DNA of 64,000 bases from Bacteroidales bacterium UBA2287. Its GTDB lineage: Bacteria > Bacteroidota > Bacteroidia > Bacteroidales > Tenuifilaceae. This document shows, piece by piece, positions 27,620 through 35,011 of the stretch. The stretch is taken from NCBI GenBank assembly GCA_002345675.1, contig DDWL01000026.1:96239-160238 (forward strand), given 5' to 3'. Both the position numbers and the translations under genes were made by a program. The notes below the pieces were generated by a model. It saw only the letters and a program-made list of their open reading frames with translations. It was not told the origin of the DNA and did not search any database. Every line of letters begins with the position of its first letter. Position 1 is the stretch's first letter.

Positions 27620-27715
27620 GCGGCAATTTTTGCGTTAGGGATAGAAGTGTAAATCCTTTTTTGAGGAACGATAAAAAGATTGGAACGAATAGCCCGACCC
27701 TTTAGGGTAACGCCC
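27620..27715. repeat. Structured intergenic element recurrent in Bacteroidota (recalled)
   Basis: Outer inverted arms GCGTTA (27632-27637) and TAACGC (27708-27713), an inner ACCCT/AGGGT hairpin (27697-27708) and a text I recall as common between genes in Bacteroidota. It lies downstream of the thioesterase gene. Function unknown. Confidence 0.5.
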
Positions 27716-27771
27716 GAATTGTTCTCAAAGAATGCTGCAAATTACAAAATAATTAAATCGAACTTGTGTTT

Positions 27772-28521
27772 TTAACCTCTTGCTTTCCACTTTGTGGTTG
27801 CAATGGCGCAAATTCGGTCGGTATTTTTTATTTTAATTGTGTGCTTAAAGCAATTCTCGGAGTTATCCTTCTCGGTAAGCATAAGCACCTCGTCGCCATA
27901 CTGAATTTCGGAAATAAAGCGCCCATCGAGAAACTGCATGTAATGCGTATCGATTACCTCCTCGGGAATTGAGTCGAGCAACCACTGTAAGTACCTGAGG
28001 TTATTGGCATGAAGGTACATGTCGATTTCCGACTGTTTAACCTGAATGTCCTTAGAAAATTGCGCTACATGAATTGGGTCAATTTTGGTTGTAATACTAT
28101 GCTCAATGGCCTCTTCGTTAGCAAATAACCATTTGCTTCTAATATCTTCAAAAATTGGGACAGGTCGCCTGCGAACAATATCGAAAAACATCCAAAGGCC
28201 TCTTGCACGGCCAATTACAGTTCCTTGCTCGTCGAAAATAATGTTTTCGCGAAATCCCCTAACGGTTGAATAGGCCGAAAGCCACGTTCGGATAATAATT
28301 TTTTCCTTATACCTTGGGTAGCGCTCCATTTCAACAACCCCCGATACCAGAACCCAGCCAATGTTTTGCTTTATTAAATCGTAAAGCCCATAGTTAATCG
28401 AGTAGCAATGCTCGGCAGCGGCCTCTTCGAGAAGTGCCAGCATAATTGTAGGCGATGCCTCTCCGAACTTATTCATTTCGAAGTGCATGAGCTCAAACTG
28501 TTTGTCGAAATAATTTTCCAA
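27772..28521 (-). CDS. Acyl-ACP thioesterase (FatA-like)
   Basis: 249 aa, double hot-dog fold. The first half carries EEAAAEHCYSINYGL, WVLVSG and RTW; the second half has the catalytic-type motif DMYLHANNLRYLQW (about 166-179) with Asp and Asn-Asn as in plant and bacterial FatA/FatB-like enzymes. It hydrolyses acyl-ACP to release free fatty acids. Closely followed upstream by an aldehyde dehydrogenase gene in the same operon (11 bases), which suggests a lipid or aldehyde-related function. Confidence 0.88.
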   Translation of the reverse strand: MENYFDKQFELMHFEMNKFGEASPTIMLALLEEAAAEHCYSINYGLYDLIKQNIGWVLVSGVVEMERYPRYKEKIIIRTWLSAYSTVRGFRENIIFDEQGTVIGRARGLWMFFDIVRRRPVPIFEDIRSKWLFANEEAIEHSITTKIDPIHVAQFSKDIQVKQSEIDMYLHANNLRYLQWLLDSIPEEVIDTHYMQFLDGRFISEIQYGDEVLMLTEKDNSENCFKHTIKIKNTDRICAIATTKWKARG

Positions 28522-28532
28522 AGCCTATGTTT

Positions 28533-29909
28533 TTAAATTAGCTTTTTAATTAGTTTAAAGTACTTAAAGGGAACATACTTCAAGGGTAAATCTATCCATG
28601 TAGGAGAAGTAAAAATTGCACGCTGGTTACTAAACGCCAAAAAGCTACTTTTTCCATGGTATTTTCCCAACCCGCTGTTTCCTACTCCGCCAAAAGGCAA
28701 GTTATGATTAGTAATATGCATTAAAGTATCGTTAATACACCCTCCGCCCGAAGTGGTTTTGCTCAGCACTTCTTTTGCCTGTGTGTTACTGCCAAAATAG
28801 TAAAACGCCAAAGGTTTTTCGTTCGAGTTCACATAGTTTATTACCTCATTAATATCGTCGAATTCCATAACGGGCAATATTGGCCCAAATATTTCCTCCT
28901 GCATTATTTGGTGTTCAGGAAGAATTCCGTCGATAATTGTAGGCGAAATGTACTTTTCGAAGGAGTCCTTATCGCCTCCGAACTTTATATTTCCTTGTAG
29001 CAGCAGGTTTTCGAGGCGCTTAAAGGCTTGCTGGTTTACTATTCGCGGGAAAAATTTACTTTCCCGAATATTTTTGCCAAACATTTCTTCAATATTCTCA
29101 ATAATTTTTCGAATTAGCTCATCTTTAACCGATTGGTGTATGTAAAGGTAATCGGGGGCAATGCAAGTTTGCCCAGCATTTATGGTTTTTCCCCATGCTA
29201 TGCGCTTTGCGGCAATGTCGAGATTTGCACTTTTGTCGACAATACAAGGGCTTTTGCCTCCAAGCTCCAGCACAACAGGGGTAAGATGCTCGGCAGCGGC
29301 TTTCATAACCACCTTTCCTACGGAGGGGCTGCCGGTAAAGAAAATAATATCGAAACGCTGCTCCAAAAGTATTTCGTTGGTTTTTCGGCTACCCTGCACT
29401 ATTCCTATGTAGTTCGAATTAAATGTTTCCTTTACCATTTGGTCCATTACCATTGCAATATTTTCGGTATAGGGCGATGGCTTTAAAATGGCACAATTGC
29501 CTGCCGAAATTGACCCAACCAACGAGTTCATAAGTAGCTGAAATGGATAGTTCCACGGGGCAATAATAAGCGAAACGCCAAGTGGTTCGTATAAAATTTT
29601 ACTCGACGAGGGCATTAAGTGCAACGGAGTACTTACACGTTTTGGCTTTGCCCAGCGTTTAAGGTTTTTAGTGTGATTGTCAATTTCCTGAAGCACAATG
29701 CTAATTTCGGTTAGGTATGCCTCCTCGTACGATTTATGCAAATCGAGCCACAGCGCTTCAGCAATTTTAGCTTCGTACCTAATAATTGCTGCTTTAAATT
29801 TTTTCAGCATTTCAAGCCTAAAGCTTATACTCTTAGTTTGATGCGTTGCGAAAAAATTTCGTTGCTCTCGCAACATTTTTTCTATTGTACTTCTTGGTGT
29901 TTCGTCCAT
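28533..29909 (-). CDS. NAD(P)-dependent aldehyde dehydrogenase family protein
   Basis: 458 aa, typical of the fatty-aldehyde dehydrogenase class (ALDH3-like, slightly short). Catalytic Cys249 in NAGQTCIAP, general base Glu215 in LELGGKSP, Asn120 in APWNYPF, and a hydrophobic C-terminal tail. It oxidises aldehydes to acids, probably long-chain ones. 11 bases upstream of the acyl-ACP thioesterase gene, so the two probably act on related acyl substrates. The N-terminal residues may vary. Confidence 0.9.
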   Translation of the reverse strand: MDETPRSTIEKMLREQRNFFATHQTKSISFRLEMLKKFKAAIIRYEAKIAEALWLDLHKSYEEAYLTEISIVLQEIDNHTKNLKRWAKPKRVSTPLHLMPSSSKILYEPLGVSLIIAPWNYPFQLLMNSLVGSISAGNCAILKPSPYTENIAMVMDQMVKETFNSNYIGIVQGSRKTNEILLEQRFDIIFFTGSPSVGKVVMKAAAEHLTPVVLELGGKSPCIVDKSANLDIAAKRIAWGKTINAGQTCIAPDYLYIHQSVKDELIRKIIENIEEMFGKNIRESKFFPRIVNQQAFKRLENLLLQGNIKFGGDKDSFEKYISPTIIDGILPEHQIMQEEIFGPILPVMEFDDINEVINYVNSNEKPLAFYYFGSNTQAKEVLSKTTSGGGCINDTLMHITNHNLPFGGVGNSGLGKYHGKSSFLAFSNQRAIFTSPTWIDLPLKYVPFKYFKLIKKLI

Positions 29910-29928
29910 AATTGAAATAATTTAATTC

Positions 29929-29989
29929 AAATAACGGCTAAAGTGCGGCAAATGCGGGGAGCGAGTTTCCTCTTGTTATGCGCTTTATG
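29929..29989. repeat. attC-like element after the HigBA genes
   Basis: TAACGGCTA (29932-29940) and GCGGGGAGCGAGTTT (29954-29968) form the left half; CTTGTTATGCGCTTTA (29972-29987) forms the right half, ending 2 bases before the higA stop codon. The GGGAGCGAGTTT core is shared with the elements at 14305 and 32212 in the same orientation. Confidence 0.6.
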
Positions 29990-29991
29990 TT

Positions 29992-30543
29992 TTATACCAA
30001 TTCCGTTTTTCTCAATTTGAGTTTTGGCTTATTTAATTTCGCAATCGATTCTTTTAATTTATCTCTTGTTTCGGATTGTAGGAAGGTGGGAATTAGAATA
30101 TCTAAATTGATTTTTAGAATTCTGTGGATAATTACTAAATCCTTTAATGTAAATTGAGAAACTCCATTTATCAATTCGCTCATATACGATTTTGGATGAC
30201 CTAAAATAACTCCTAAATCTTGTTGGGTCATATCGAACTCCTTAAGCCTTTTTCGTATTGTTTCTTTTCGCTTGTTGATAAATTTTTGTTCATAATTCAC
30301 AATCTCCTCTGCCTTATCGGACTCTTCGATTTGTGAATCAGTAATTTTATCAAAATTCGACCATTTTTTATCCTCGTACTCTTTAATCAAATTACGAAGC
30401 TTTTTGCGAATAGGTTTTAAATCTGGATTTTCATCTATCATTAAACGAAGCTTACGTTCAAGTAAAGATGCTTTTTCCAAATCGTACTCATTCTCTAATC
30501 TTTCTATGTTTGCTACTTCCTTTATGTTCAGAATGTCTTTCAT
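29992..30543 (-). CDS. higA: HigA-type antitoxin, helix-turn-helix XRE domain
   Basis: 183 aa. The N-terminal half is charged and helical; an XRE-type helix-turn-helix lies at about 95-160 (MTQQDLGVILGHPKSYMSEL is the recognition region). It binds the toxin and represses its own operon in this family. It follows the toxin gene by 11 bases, the reverse order (toxin first) typical of higBA. Basic C-terminus. Confidence 0.82.
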   Translation of the reverse strand: MKDILNIKEVANIERLENEYDLEKASLLERKLRLMIDENPDLKPIRKKLRNLIKEYEDKKWSNFDKITDSQIEESDKAEEIVNYEQKFINKRKETIRKRLKEFDMTQQDLGVILGHPKSYMSELINGVSQFTLKDLVIIHRILKINLDILIPTFLQSETRDKLKESIAKLNKPKLKLRKTELV

Positions 30544-30554
30544 GATTATAAGTT

Positions 30555-30896
30555 TTAAATCCAGTTGTTATCTCTTAACCATTTTTTAATTACATTCCGA
30601 TTGTTTTTAAAAGTCTGTTCGTAATCATCGTGACTCCCTGCCCAAACAATCGTTGCGTCTCCACTTTCTTCAAATTCAATCAGAATTAAGGTTCTATGTA
30701 TATTAATATTGAAGAAGTAAAATTCCCCGCCATAAACACAATCGGCATCAGGTCGCTTTTCGGTCAAACCATGAGGTGTTTTCCAATCATTATCCTCAAT
30801 ATCAGAAATTAATTGTTGTACAGATTTTATTAATTTGGAATTTCCTCGATTTTTCCGAATAAGCTTACCAAGAATATGTTTATTTGTAATTGTCAA
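30555..30896 (-). CDS. higB: HigB-family mRNA interferase toxin
   Basis: 113 aa. Contains the family motif DADCVYGGEFYFFNINIHRT (about 50-69) followed by LILIEFEESGDATIVWAGSH and a C-terminal helix, the RelE-like fold. It cleaves mRNA at the ribosome. Cognate antitoxin follows at 29992-30543. The promoter box TATCTTTG is 28 bases upstream. Confidence 0.85.
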   Translation of the reverse strand: MTITNKHILGKLIRKNRGNSKLIKSVQQLISDIEDNDWKTPHGLTEKRPDADCVYGGEFYFFNINIHRTLILIEFEESGDATIVWAGSHDDYEQTFKNNRNVIKKWLRDNNWI

Positions 30897-30923
30897 ATCA
30901 TTATAGCTTTAATAATTCTACAG

Positions 30924-30931
30924 CAAAGATA
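30924..30931 (-). promoter_or_regulatory. Candidate higBA promoter
   Basis: Minus-strand TATCTTTG is an exact -7 box, about 28 bases before the higB ATG. No clear TTTG at -33. Confidence 0.45.
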
Positions 30932-31046
30932 ATATATAGTTCGGAAATAATTAGAACATTTATAGCGATTTATTTTTGATTCAATAGCGCTTAACTTAAA
31001 CTGATTAAGGCAGAACGCTAAATGCAGGGCAGAGCAACTGCTGTGG

Positions 31047-31193
31047 GTGTTTTTACGCTGGGGATTTGTTCTACCGAATTACCATCCAGATTATCCGAAA
31101 GTTATCGAGAATCTGAACGCTCAAATACAACGACTCCGATGCTATATCGAAAAAACCAATTATATGGCTAATTGGGGAGACACCCAGCGTTAA
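31047..31193 (+). other. Orphan short reading frame between inverted repeats
   Basis: The frame from GTG 31047 encodes 48 plausible residues ending in a charged, glutamine-rich helix and NYMANWGDTQR before TAA at 31191. TTTTTACGCTGGG (31050-31062) and CCCAGCGTTAAAA (31183-31195) are inverted at 12 of 13 positions. It may be a remnant of a mobile element. No gene starts with ATG here; the 319-base gap 30897-31215 contains nothing else. Confidence 0.35.
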
Positions 31194-31215
31194 AATACCT
31201 TACAAGCGCCTGTTT

Positions 31216-32145
31216 TTATTGTTTTTTAATCTCAACACGTCTGTTTTTTGCTTTTCCGGCTTCTGTTGAATTGTTTGCAACAGGTTTTTCTTGACCATAA
31301 CCAAGGGTTTTTATTCGGTCGGCTGAAATGCCTTTGCTTACAAGCGAAGTTTTAACACTTGTGGCTCGCTGTTCCGAAAGTGCTTTATTCGAAGTAGAAT
31401 TGCCAACGTTATCGGTATGTCCTTCAATAATTATTTTCAAAGCAGGATTGCTACTTAACATCTTATGTAATTCATCTACAATACTTTGCGATTCACTTTT
31501 TATTGCAGATTTTCCAGTTTCAAAATTGATATACAAAGTTAGAGCATCGCCAGAATTAATTTTGTCGAACATTTCATTAGCTTGAATGTCTTGATTCATG
31601 GCTTCTTTTTCGGCTATAACCATGTCGTATCCTTCTCCTTCGCCAGACATTTGAACATATACCCATATTTCTTTACTGTTTTTTGTGAATTTAACGCTTA
31701 ACCCCCAATTGGTGCAGCTATTTCCAAAGGGTATAGTGCCCCCGTTAATGCTAGATCCAGTAAATTCATAAGTACCAGTGCACCAGCCTTGATATTCACC
31801 TAAAATCACTCCTCCATTTTGCTTCGATGCATTTAGAAAATTTCGCAAAATTTGCAGCCCCGATGCAGGTTTCATATCATCCTTCAAAAGGAAGTTAAAA
31901 ACCATTATTTTTCCCTCTACATTTTCGGATTTTATGATATTATCATTTTCAGAATCGGGAGCCCCTACAGGAAATTTCATAGATCCAAACTCAACTTCTT
32001 CGCAATTACTTAGGTAATAACTTGGCATTCGACTAAAAAGTGGATGGTCTTTACATCCTTCAGCATCGTCCTGAGCTTTAACTAATGCGCTCGTTGCAAT
32101 CAATATTGTTGCAATTAAAATTGACTTCAGTGAAATTGTTTTCAT
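31216..32145 (-). CDS. OmpA-family outer-membrane protein
   Basis: 309 aa. Signal peptide (1-24), a Cys-rich unique N-terminal region (about 28-185) and a C-terminal OmpA/MotB peptidoglycan-binding domain (about 205-309; EGHTDNVGNSTSNKALSEQR is diagnostic). Anchors the outer membrane to the cell wall. It is bracketed by the accessory elements at 31047 and 32212, and has its own TAAATTTG promoter box at 32171-32178, so it may belong to the accessory block. Confidence 0.88.
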   Translation of the reverse strand: MKTISLKSILIATILIATSALVKAQDDAEGCKDHPLFSRMPSYYLSNCEEVEFGSMKFPVGAPDSENDNIIKSENVEGKIMVFNFLLKDDMKPASGLQILRNFLNASKQNGGVILGEYQGWCTGTYEFTGSSINGGTIPFGNSCTNWGLSVKFTKNSKEIWVYVQMSGEGEGYDMVIAEKEAMNQDIQANEMFDKINSGDALTLYINFETGKSAIKSESQSIVDELHKMLSSNPALKIIIEGHTDNVGNSTSNKALSEQRATSVKTSLVSKGISADRIKTLGYGQEKPVANNSTEAGKAKNRRVEIKKQ

Positions 32146-32170
32146 AGGTTTTGGTTTTTAAATTAGTCGT

Positions 32171-32178
32171 CAAATTTA
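32171..32178 (-). promoter_or_regulatory. Candidate promoter of the OmpA-family gene
   Basis: Minus-strand TAAATTTG is an exact -7 box, 25 bases before the ATG. No -33 TTTG seen. Confidence 0.4.
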
Positions 32179-32211
32179 TTTTAGTTTAGTTGGGATTTGT
32201 TGTTCCCATTA

Positions 32212-32274
32212 GTGCTAATGGCTGGAGATAGAATTTCGGGAGCGAGTTTAGTTACCCTTATTGTACCGTCGTGC
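32212..32274. repeat. attC-like element, third copy
   Basis: GTGCTAATGGCTGGAG (32212-32227) with CGGGAGCGAGTTT (32237-32249) on the left and CCCTTATTGTACCGTCGTGC (32255-32274) on the right. Left half aligns with the element at 14305. It lies 17 bases from the stop codon of the accessory gene at 32292-32780. Confidence 0.6.
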
Positions 32275-32291
32275 ATTTTTTAATTTATCAA

Positions 32292-32780
32292 TCAGTTTGT
32301 CTTTTTCTCGTATGCAAAACATTGGAATTTTTTATCATCTTTTTGGTCATACCGTGTCATAGTACATAACATTTCTTCGTTTGGATTATCGTCATTTATA
32401 CATGTCAAACAAATCGATGGCTTTTTAACCAAGTCAGTATTTATCTCATAACCATCGTCATCGAAAAAACCTGCAATTTTAGCGGGGTCAATCTCATCAA
32501 TATGTCTGCGACCTTTCTTGCTTTCACTTTTCTTTACGGCAGCATCAATTTCGTAATCATCTATCGGGAAGCTTTCTCCTGTTATGCAGGTAAAGCAGTT
32601 ATTTCCAACTGATGCCGAACCAAGCACCCAAATGTTATTCCCGCATGAACATTTTATTCCATCTTGAAAATCAGCTAATGCCCTATTTATTTCCTTTCTC
32701 AAATCCGTTTCATTCGAAGAGGGATTATTCTTCATATGCATTTTTAAATACTTTTCTATTGAAATCGGTATAAATCCCAT
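32292..32780 (-). CDS. Hypothetical cysteine-containing protein
   Basis: 162 aa, cytoplasmic by lack of signal. Contains four Cys-rich pairs (CSCG near 40, CFTC near 59, CLTC near 123, and a later Cys), suggesting a small metal-binding site, and an acidic central region. No family recognised. It follows the 115-aa gene by 9 bases, so they form one transcript. The pair appears to belong to the accessory block. Confidence 0.65.
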   Translation of the reverse strand: MGFIPISIEKYLKMHMKNNPSSNETDLRKEINRALADFQDGIKCSCGNNIWVLGSASVGNNCFTCITGESFPIDDYEIDAAVKKSESKKGRRHIDEIDPAKIAGFFDDDGYEINTDLVKKPSICLTCINDDNPNEEMLCTMTRYDQKDDKKFQCFAYEKKTN

Positions 32781-32789
32781 TTTCCTACT

Positions 32790-33137
32790 TTATTTGTTTG
32801 CAACAAACTGAGAACGAGCTTTTCCATCGTTCTTTATGCCTCTCATTATACAATAATCTTGTAGTTTGTCAATTTCGACTACAATATCATTTACAATGAA
32901 TCCTTGGGAAATAAAACCCTTTTTTGTTTTTAAGAAAGCATTATGCCAATCTTTCCATGTATCGTGCATACTTTCCTTATCATCAATAGATTCTAAGAAT
33001 CGTTTCCAATCGCTTTCTTTATAGTATGCCAAATTTATCGATGGTATCATGTTACTGTCTATTTGCATGTGGCAAAAATTAAATCCCCATTTAAGCAACC
33101 CGTCTCCAATTTGCCTAATTTCCCTTTCAAGTGGCAA
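32790..33137 (-). CDS. Hypothetical protein
   Basis: 115 aa, cytoplasmic, mixed helical and strand composition; WKRFLESIDDKESMHDTW and KNDGKARSQF are visible motifs but no family was recognised. It starts 7 bases after the coxB stop codon and 9 bases before the next gene. Placement immediately after coxB suggests insertion at the operon end. Confidence 0.6.
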   Translation of the reverse strand: MPLEREIRQIGDGLLKWGFNFCHMQIDSNMIPSINLAYYKESDWKRFLESIDDKESMHDTWKDWHNAFLKTKKGFISQGFIVNDIVVEIDKLQDYCIMRGIKNDGKARSQFVANK

Positions 33138-33144
33138 TTAACCA

Positions 33145-34062
33145 TTACCTCGGAGCGTGGTTTTTAAAGTAGTCGAGAATTTGCACCATGTCGTCGGCTG
33201 AAATTACGTCTTTGTAGGAGCGCATAAGTTTAGGGCCATAGCCTTTTACCAGTTCAGCATCGGGGTCGTAAATGGCACGCGTAATGTACTCGTCGTTGGC
33301 AACTAACTGAGTTTCCTTCCCGTCAATTATGAGCTTCTTGGGAGAATTGTATAGCCCTTTAAAGCTTGGACCAACAAGCTTCGAGCCGTCGAGGGAGTGG
33401 CAGCTGAGGCATGCGTTGTTGCGCATAATAATTAGGCCGGGGTGGTCGTCGGAATCAGCATCGGTTTGTGCCAGCCATTGCTCAAACTCTTCGGGAGAAA
33501 CAATAATTGCATGGGTAATCATAAACGAGTGGCGCTGCCCGCAGTACTCGGCACAAAATACGTCGAAGGTGTCCTTAATGGTGGGAATGAACCACATATT
33601 GGTAATTTTTCCAGGAACCATATCCTCCTTAACCCTAAAAGCTGGTATGTAAAAGCTGTGAATAACGTCGGCCGAGGTAAGGTCGAATTTTACGGGCTTG
33701 TCGACCGGAAGCACTAGCACTCTATCTTTTTTTCCGTTGGGGTACTCAAAGGTCCAGTCCCACATTCGGCCAGTAGCCTTTACCAGCATTGCGTCGTCGG
33801 GCATATCGCGCATTGGTAAAAAAACGGTGTACCCGTAGTAGAACATCGAAAGCACAATAATTAAAGGAATAACGGTCCATGCAACCTCAAGTTTCATGTT
33901 GTCCTTAATTTGTACAGCTTTTGGGTGCCGCTTTCGGCTGTACTTTATGGTAAACCAAACCATTGCAATGGTAAGCCCAATTAAAAAAACGAGCGAAATA
34001 ACAGTAATGTAAAGAAACACACTGTCAATTGATCCGGCAAAATTTGAAGCTCCCTTGAACAT
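33145..34062 (-). CDS. coxB: Cytochrome c oxidase subunit II with fused cytochrome c domain
   Basis: 305 aa. Two N-terminal membrane helices (about 12-38 and 58-82), then the CuA domain with ligands His135, Cys170, Glu172, Cys174, His178 and Met181 (CAEYCGQRHSFM), and a C-terminal cytochrome c with heme motif CLSCH (218-222). The fusion makes the enzyme caa3-type, receiving electrons from periplasmic carriers or directly from cytochrome c. Last gene of the respiratory operon. Confidence 0.95.
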   Translation of the reverse strand: MFKGASNFAGSIDSVFLYITVISLVFLIGLTIAMVWFTIKYSRKRHPKAVQIKDNMKLEVAWTVIPLIIVLSMFYYGYTVFLPMRDMPDDAMLVKATGRMWDWTFEYPNGKKDRVLVLPVDKPVKFDLTSADVIHSFYIPAFRVKEDMVPGKITNMWFIPTIKDTFDVFCAEYCGQRHSFMITHAIIVSPEEFEQWLAQTDADSDDHPGLIIMRNNACLSCHSLDGSKLVGPSFKGLYNSPKKLIIDGKETQLVANDEYITRAIYDPDAELVKGYGPKLMRSYKDVISADDMVQILDYFKNHAPR

Positions 34063-34084
34063 AATTAGGTGTTTGTTATGTTTT

Positions 34085-34369
34085 TTACCTATACAGGTAG
34101 TCGAAAAATGTAATTACAACAGTAATAGCCATCATTAAAAATACTAACCCGGTGAAAATTGCAAAAATGGAATTTTCGACCTTAAGGTGCATAAAGTAGT
34201 AAAGCACCAAAAATACTTTAACACTGGCAATAAGGAGTGCTAGCCCAATACCCCACGCCCCTATGTTGGCAAAGGCAGCAATTACAGTTACTGCTGTTAA
34301 AAACAGAAGTACTACAAGCACAACAGCATAATGCCTGTATGGGGTTATATGTTTATGTTTGCTTTCCAT
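34085..34369 (-). CDS. coxD: Cytochrome c oxidase subunit IV (CoxD/CyoD-like)
   Basis: 94 aa with three membrane helices (about 16-36, 40-60, 68-90), the prokaryotic COX4/CyoD fold. It carries the YYFMHLK motif (near 57-63) typical of the family. 22 bases upstream of coxB and 13 downstream of coxC. Confidence 0.85.
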   Translation of the reverse strand: MESKHKHITPYRHYAVVLVVLLFLTAVTVIAAFANIGAWGIGLALLIASVKVFLVLYYFMHLKVENSIFAIFTGLVFLMMAITVVITFFDYLYR

Positions 34370-34382
34370 AGTAAAAACCTGT

Positions 34383-34997
34383 TTAGGTAATAAGGTAAAG
34401 TAGCGGGAAAAGAAAAATCCAAATTAGGTCGACTAAGTGCCAGTATAGCCCCCCGTTTTCGAGCAGAACATGGTCGTTGGCATTAACTTTCCCTTTTTTA
34501 ACCTGACTGGCAATGTACGCCAGCAGGGTTACTCCAATTACAATATGAAGGGCATGAAGCCCAGTCATAAAGTAGTACAAACCAAAAAAAAGAATTTGAC
34601 CCTGTTTTAACGAGGTTACCAAATCGGATCCGGGATAGAGCATATGGTCAATTTTTCCTCCCCACTCGAAGTACTTATTAACCAAAAAAATAAGCGCTAA
34701 GCCAATTGTTATCCACAGTAATCGTATAGCTTTTACCCTGTCGTTAAGTTGAATTGCGGTTATCGACATAGCTACAGTGGCGCTGCTGATAAGCAGAATT
34801 ATAGTATTTATGGCTCCAATAATAACATTAAACTGCTGGGCAGCAATATGAAAATCGTCGGCATGCTTTGCTCTAAAAACGGCGTACACAAGAAATAATC
34901 CGAAGAATAGTATCATTTCGGTGAACAGAAAAACCCACATTCCTAACCTCGATCCTTCGTCGTCTCTATGTTCGCTATGAGCGCTATGGTTCTCCAT
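34383..34997 (-). CDS. coxC: Cytochrome c oxidase subunit III
   Basis: 204 aa with five or more membrane helices; contains TEMILFFGLFLVY (near 26-38) and the typical TGLHALHIVIG motif (about 145-155), where His residues face the membrane. Stabilises the oxidase and proton uptake. Immediately between subunits I and IV. Confidence 0.92.
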   Translation of the reverse strand: MENHSAHSEHRDDEGSRLGMWVFLFTEMILFFGLFLVYAVFRAKHADDFHIAAQQFNVIIGAINTIILLISSATVAMSITAIQLNDRVKAIRLLWITIGLALIFLVNKYFEWGGKIDHMLYPGSDLVTSLKQGQILFFGLYYFMTGLHALHIVIGVTLLAYIASQVKKGKVNANDHVLLENGGLYWHLVDLIWIFLFPLLYLIT

Positions 34998-35011
34998 TGC
35001 TTAGTGTTGTA

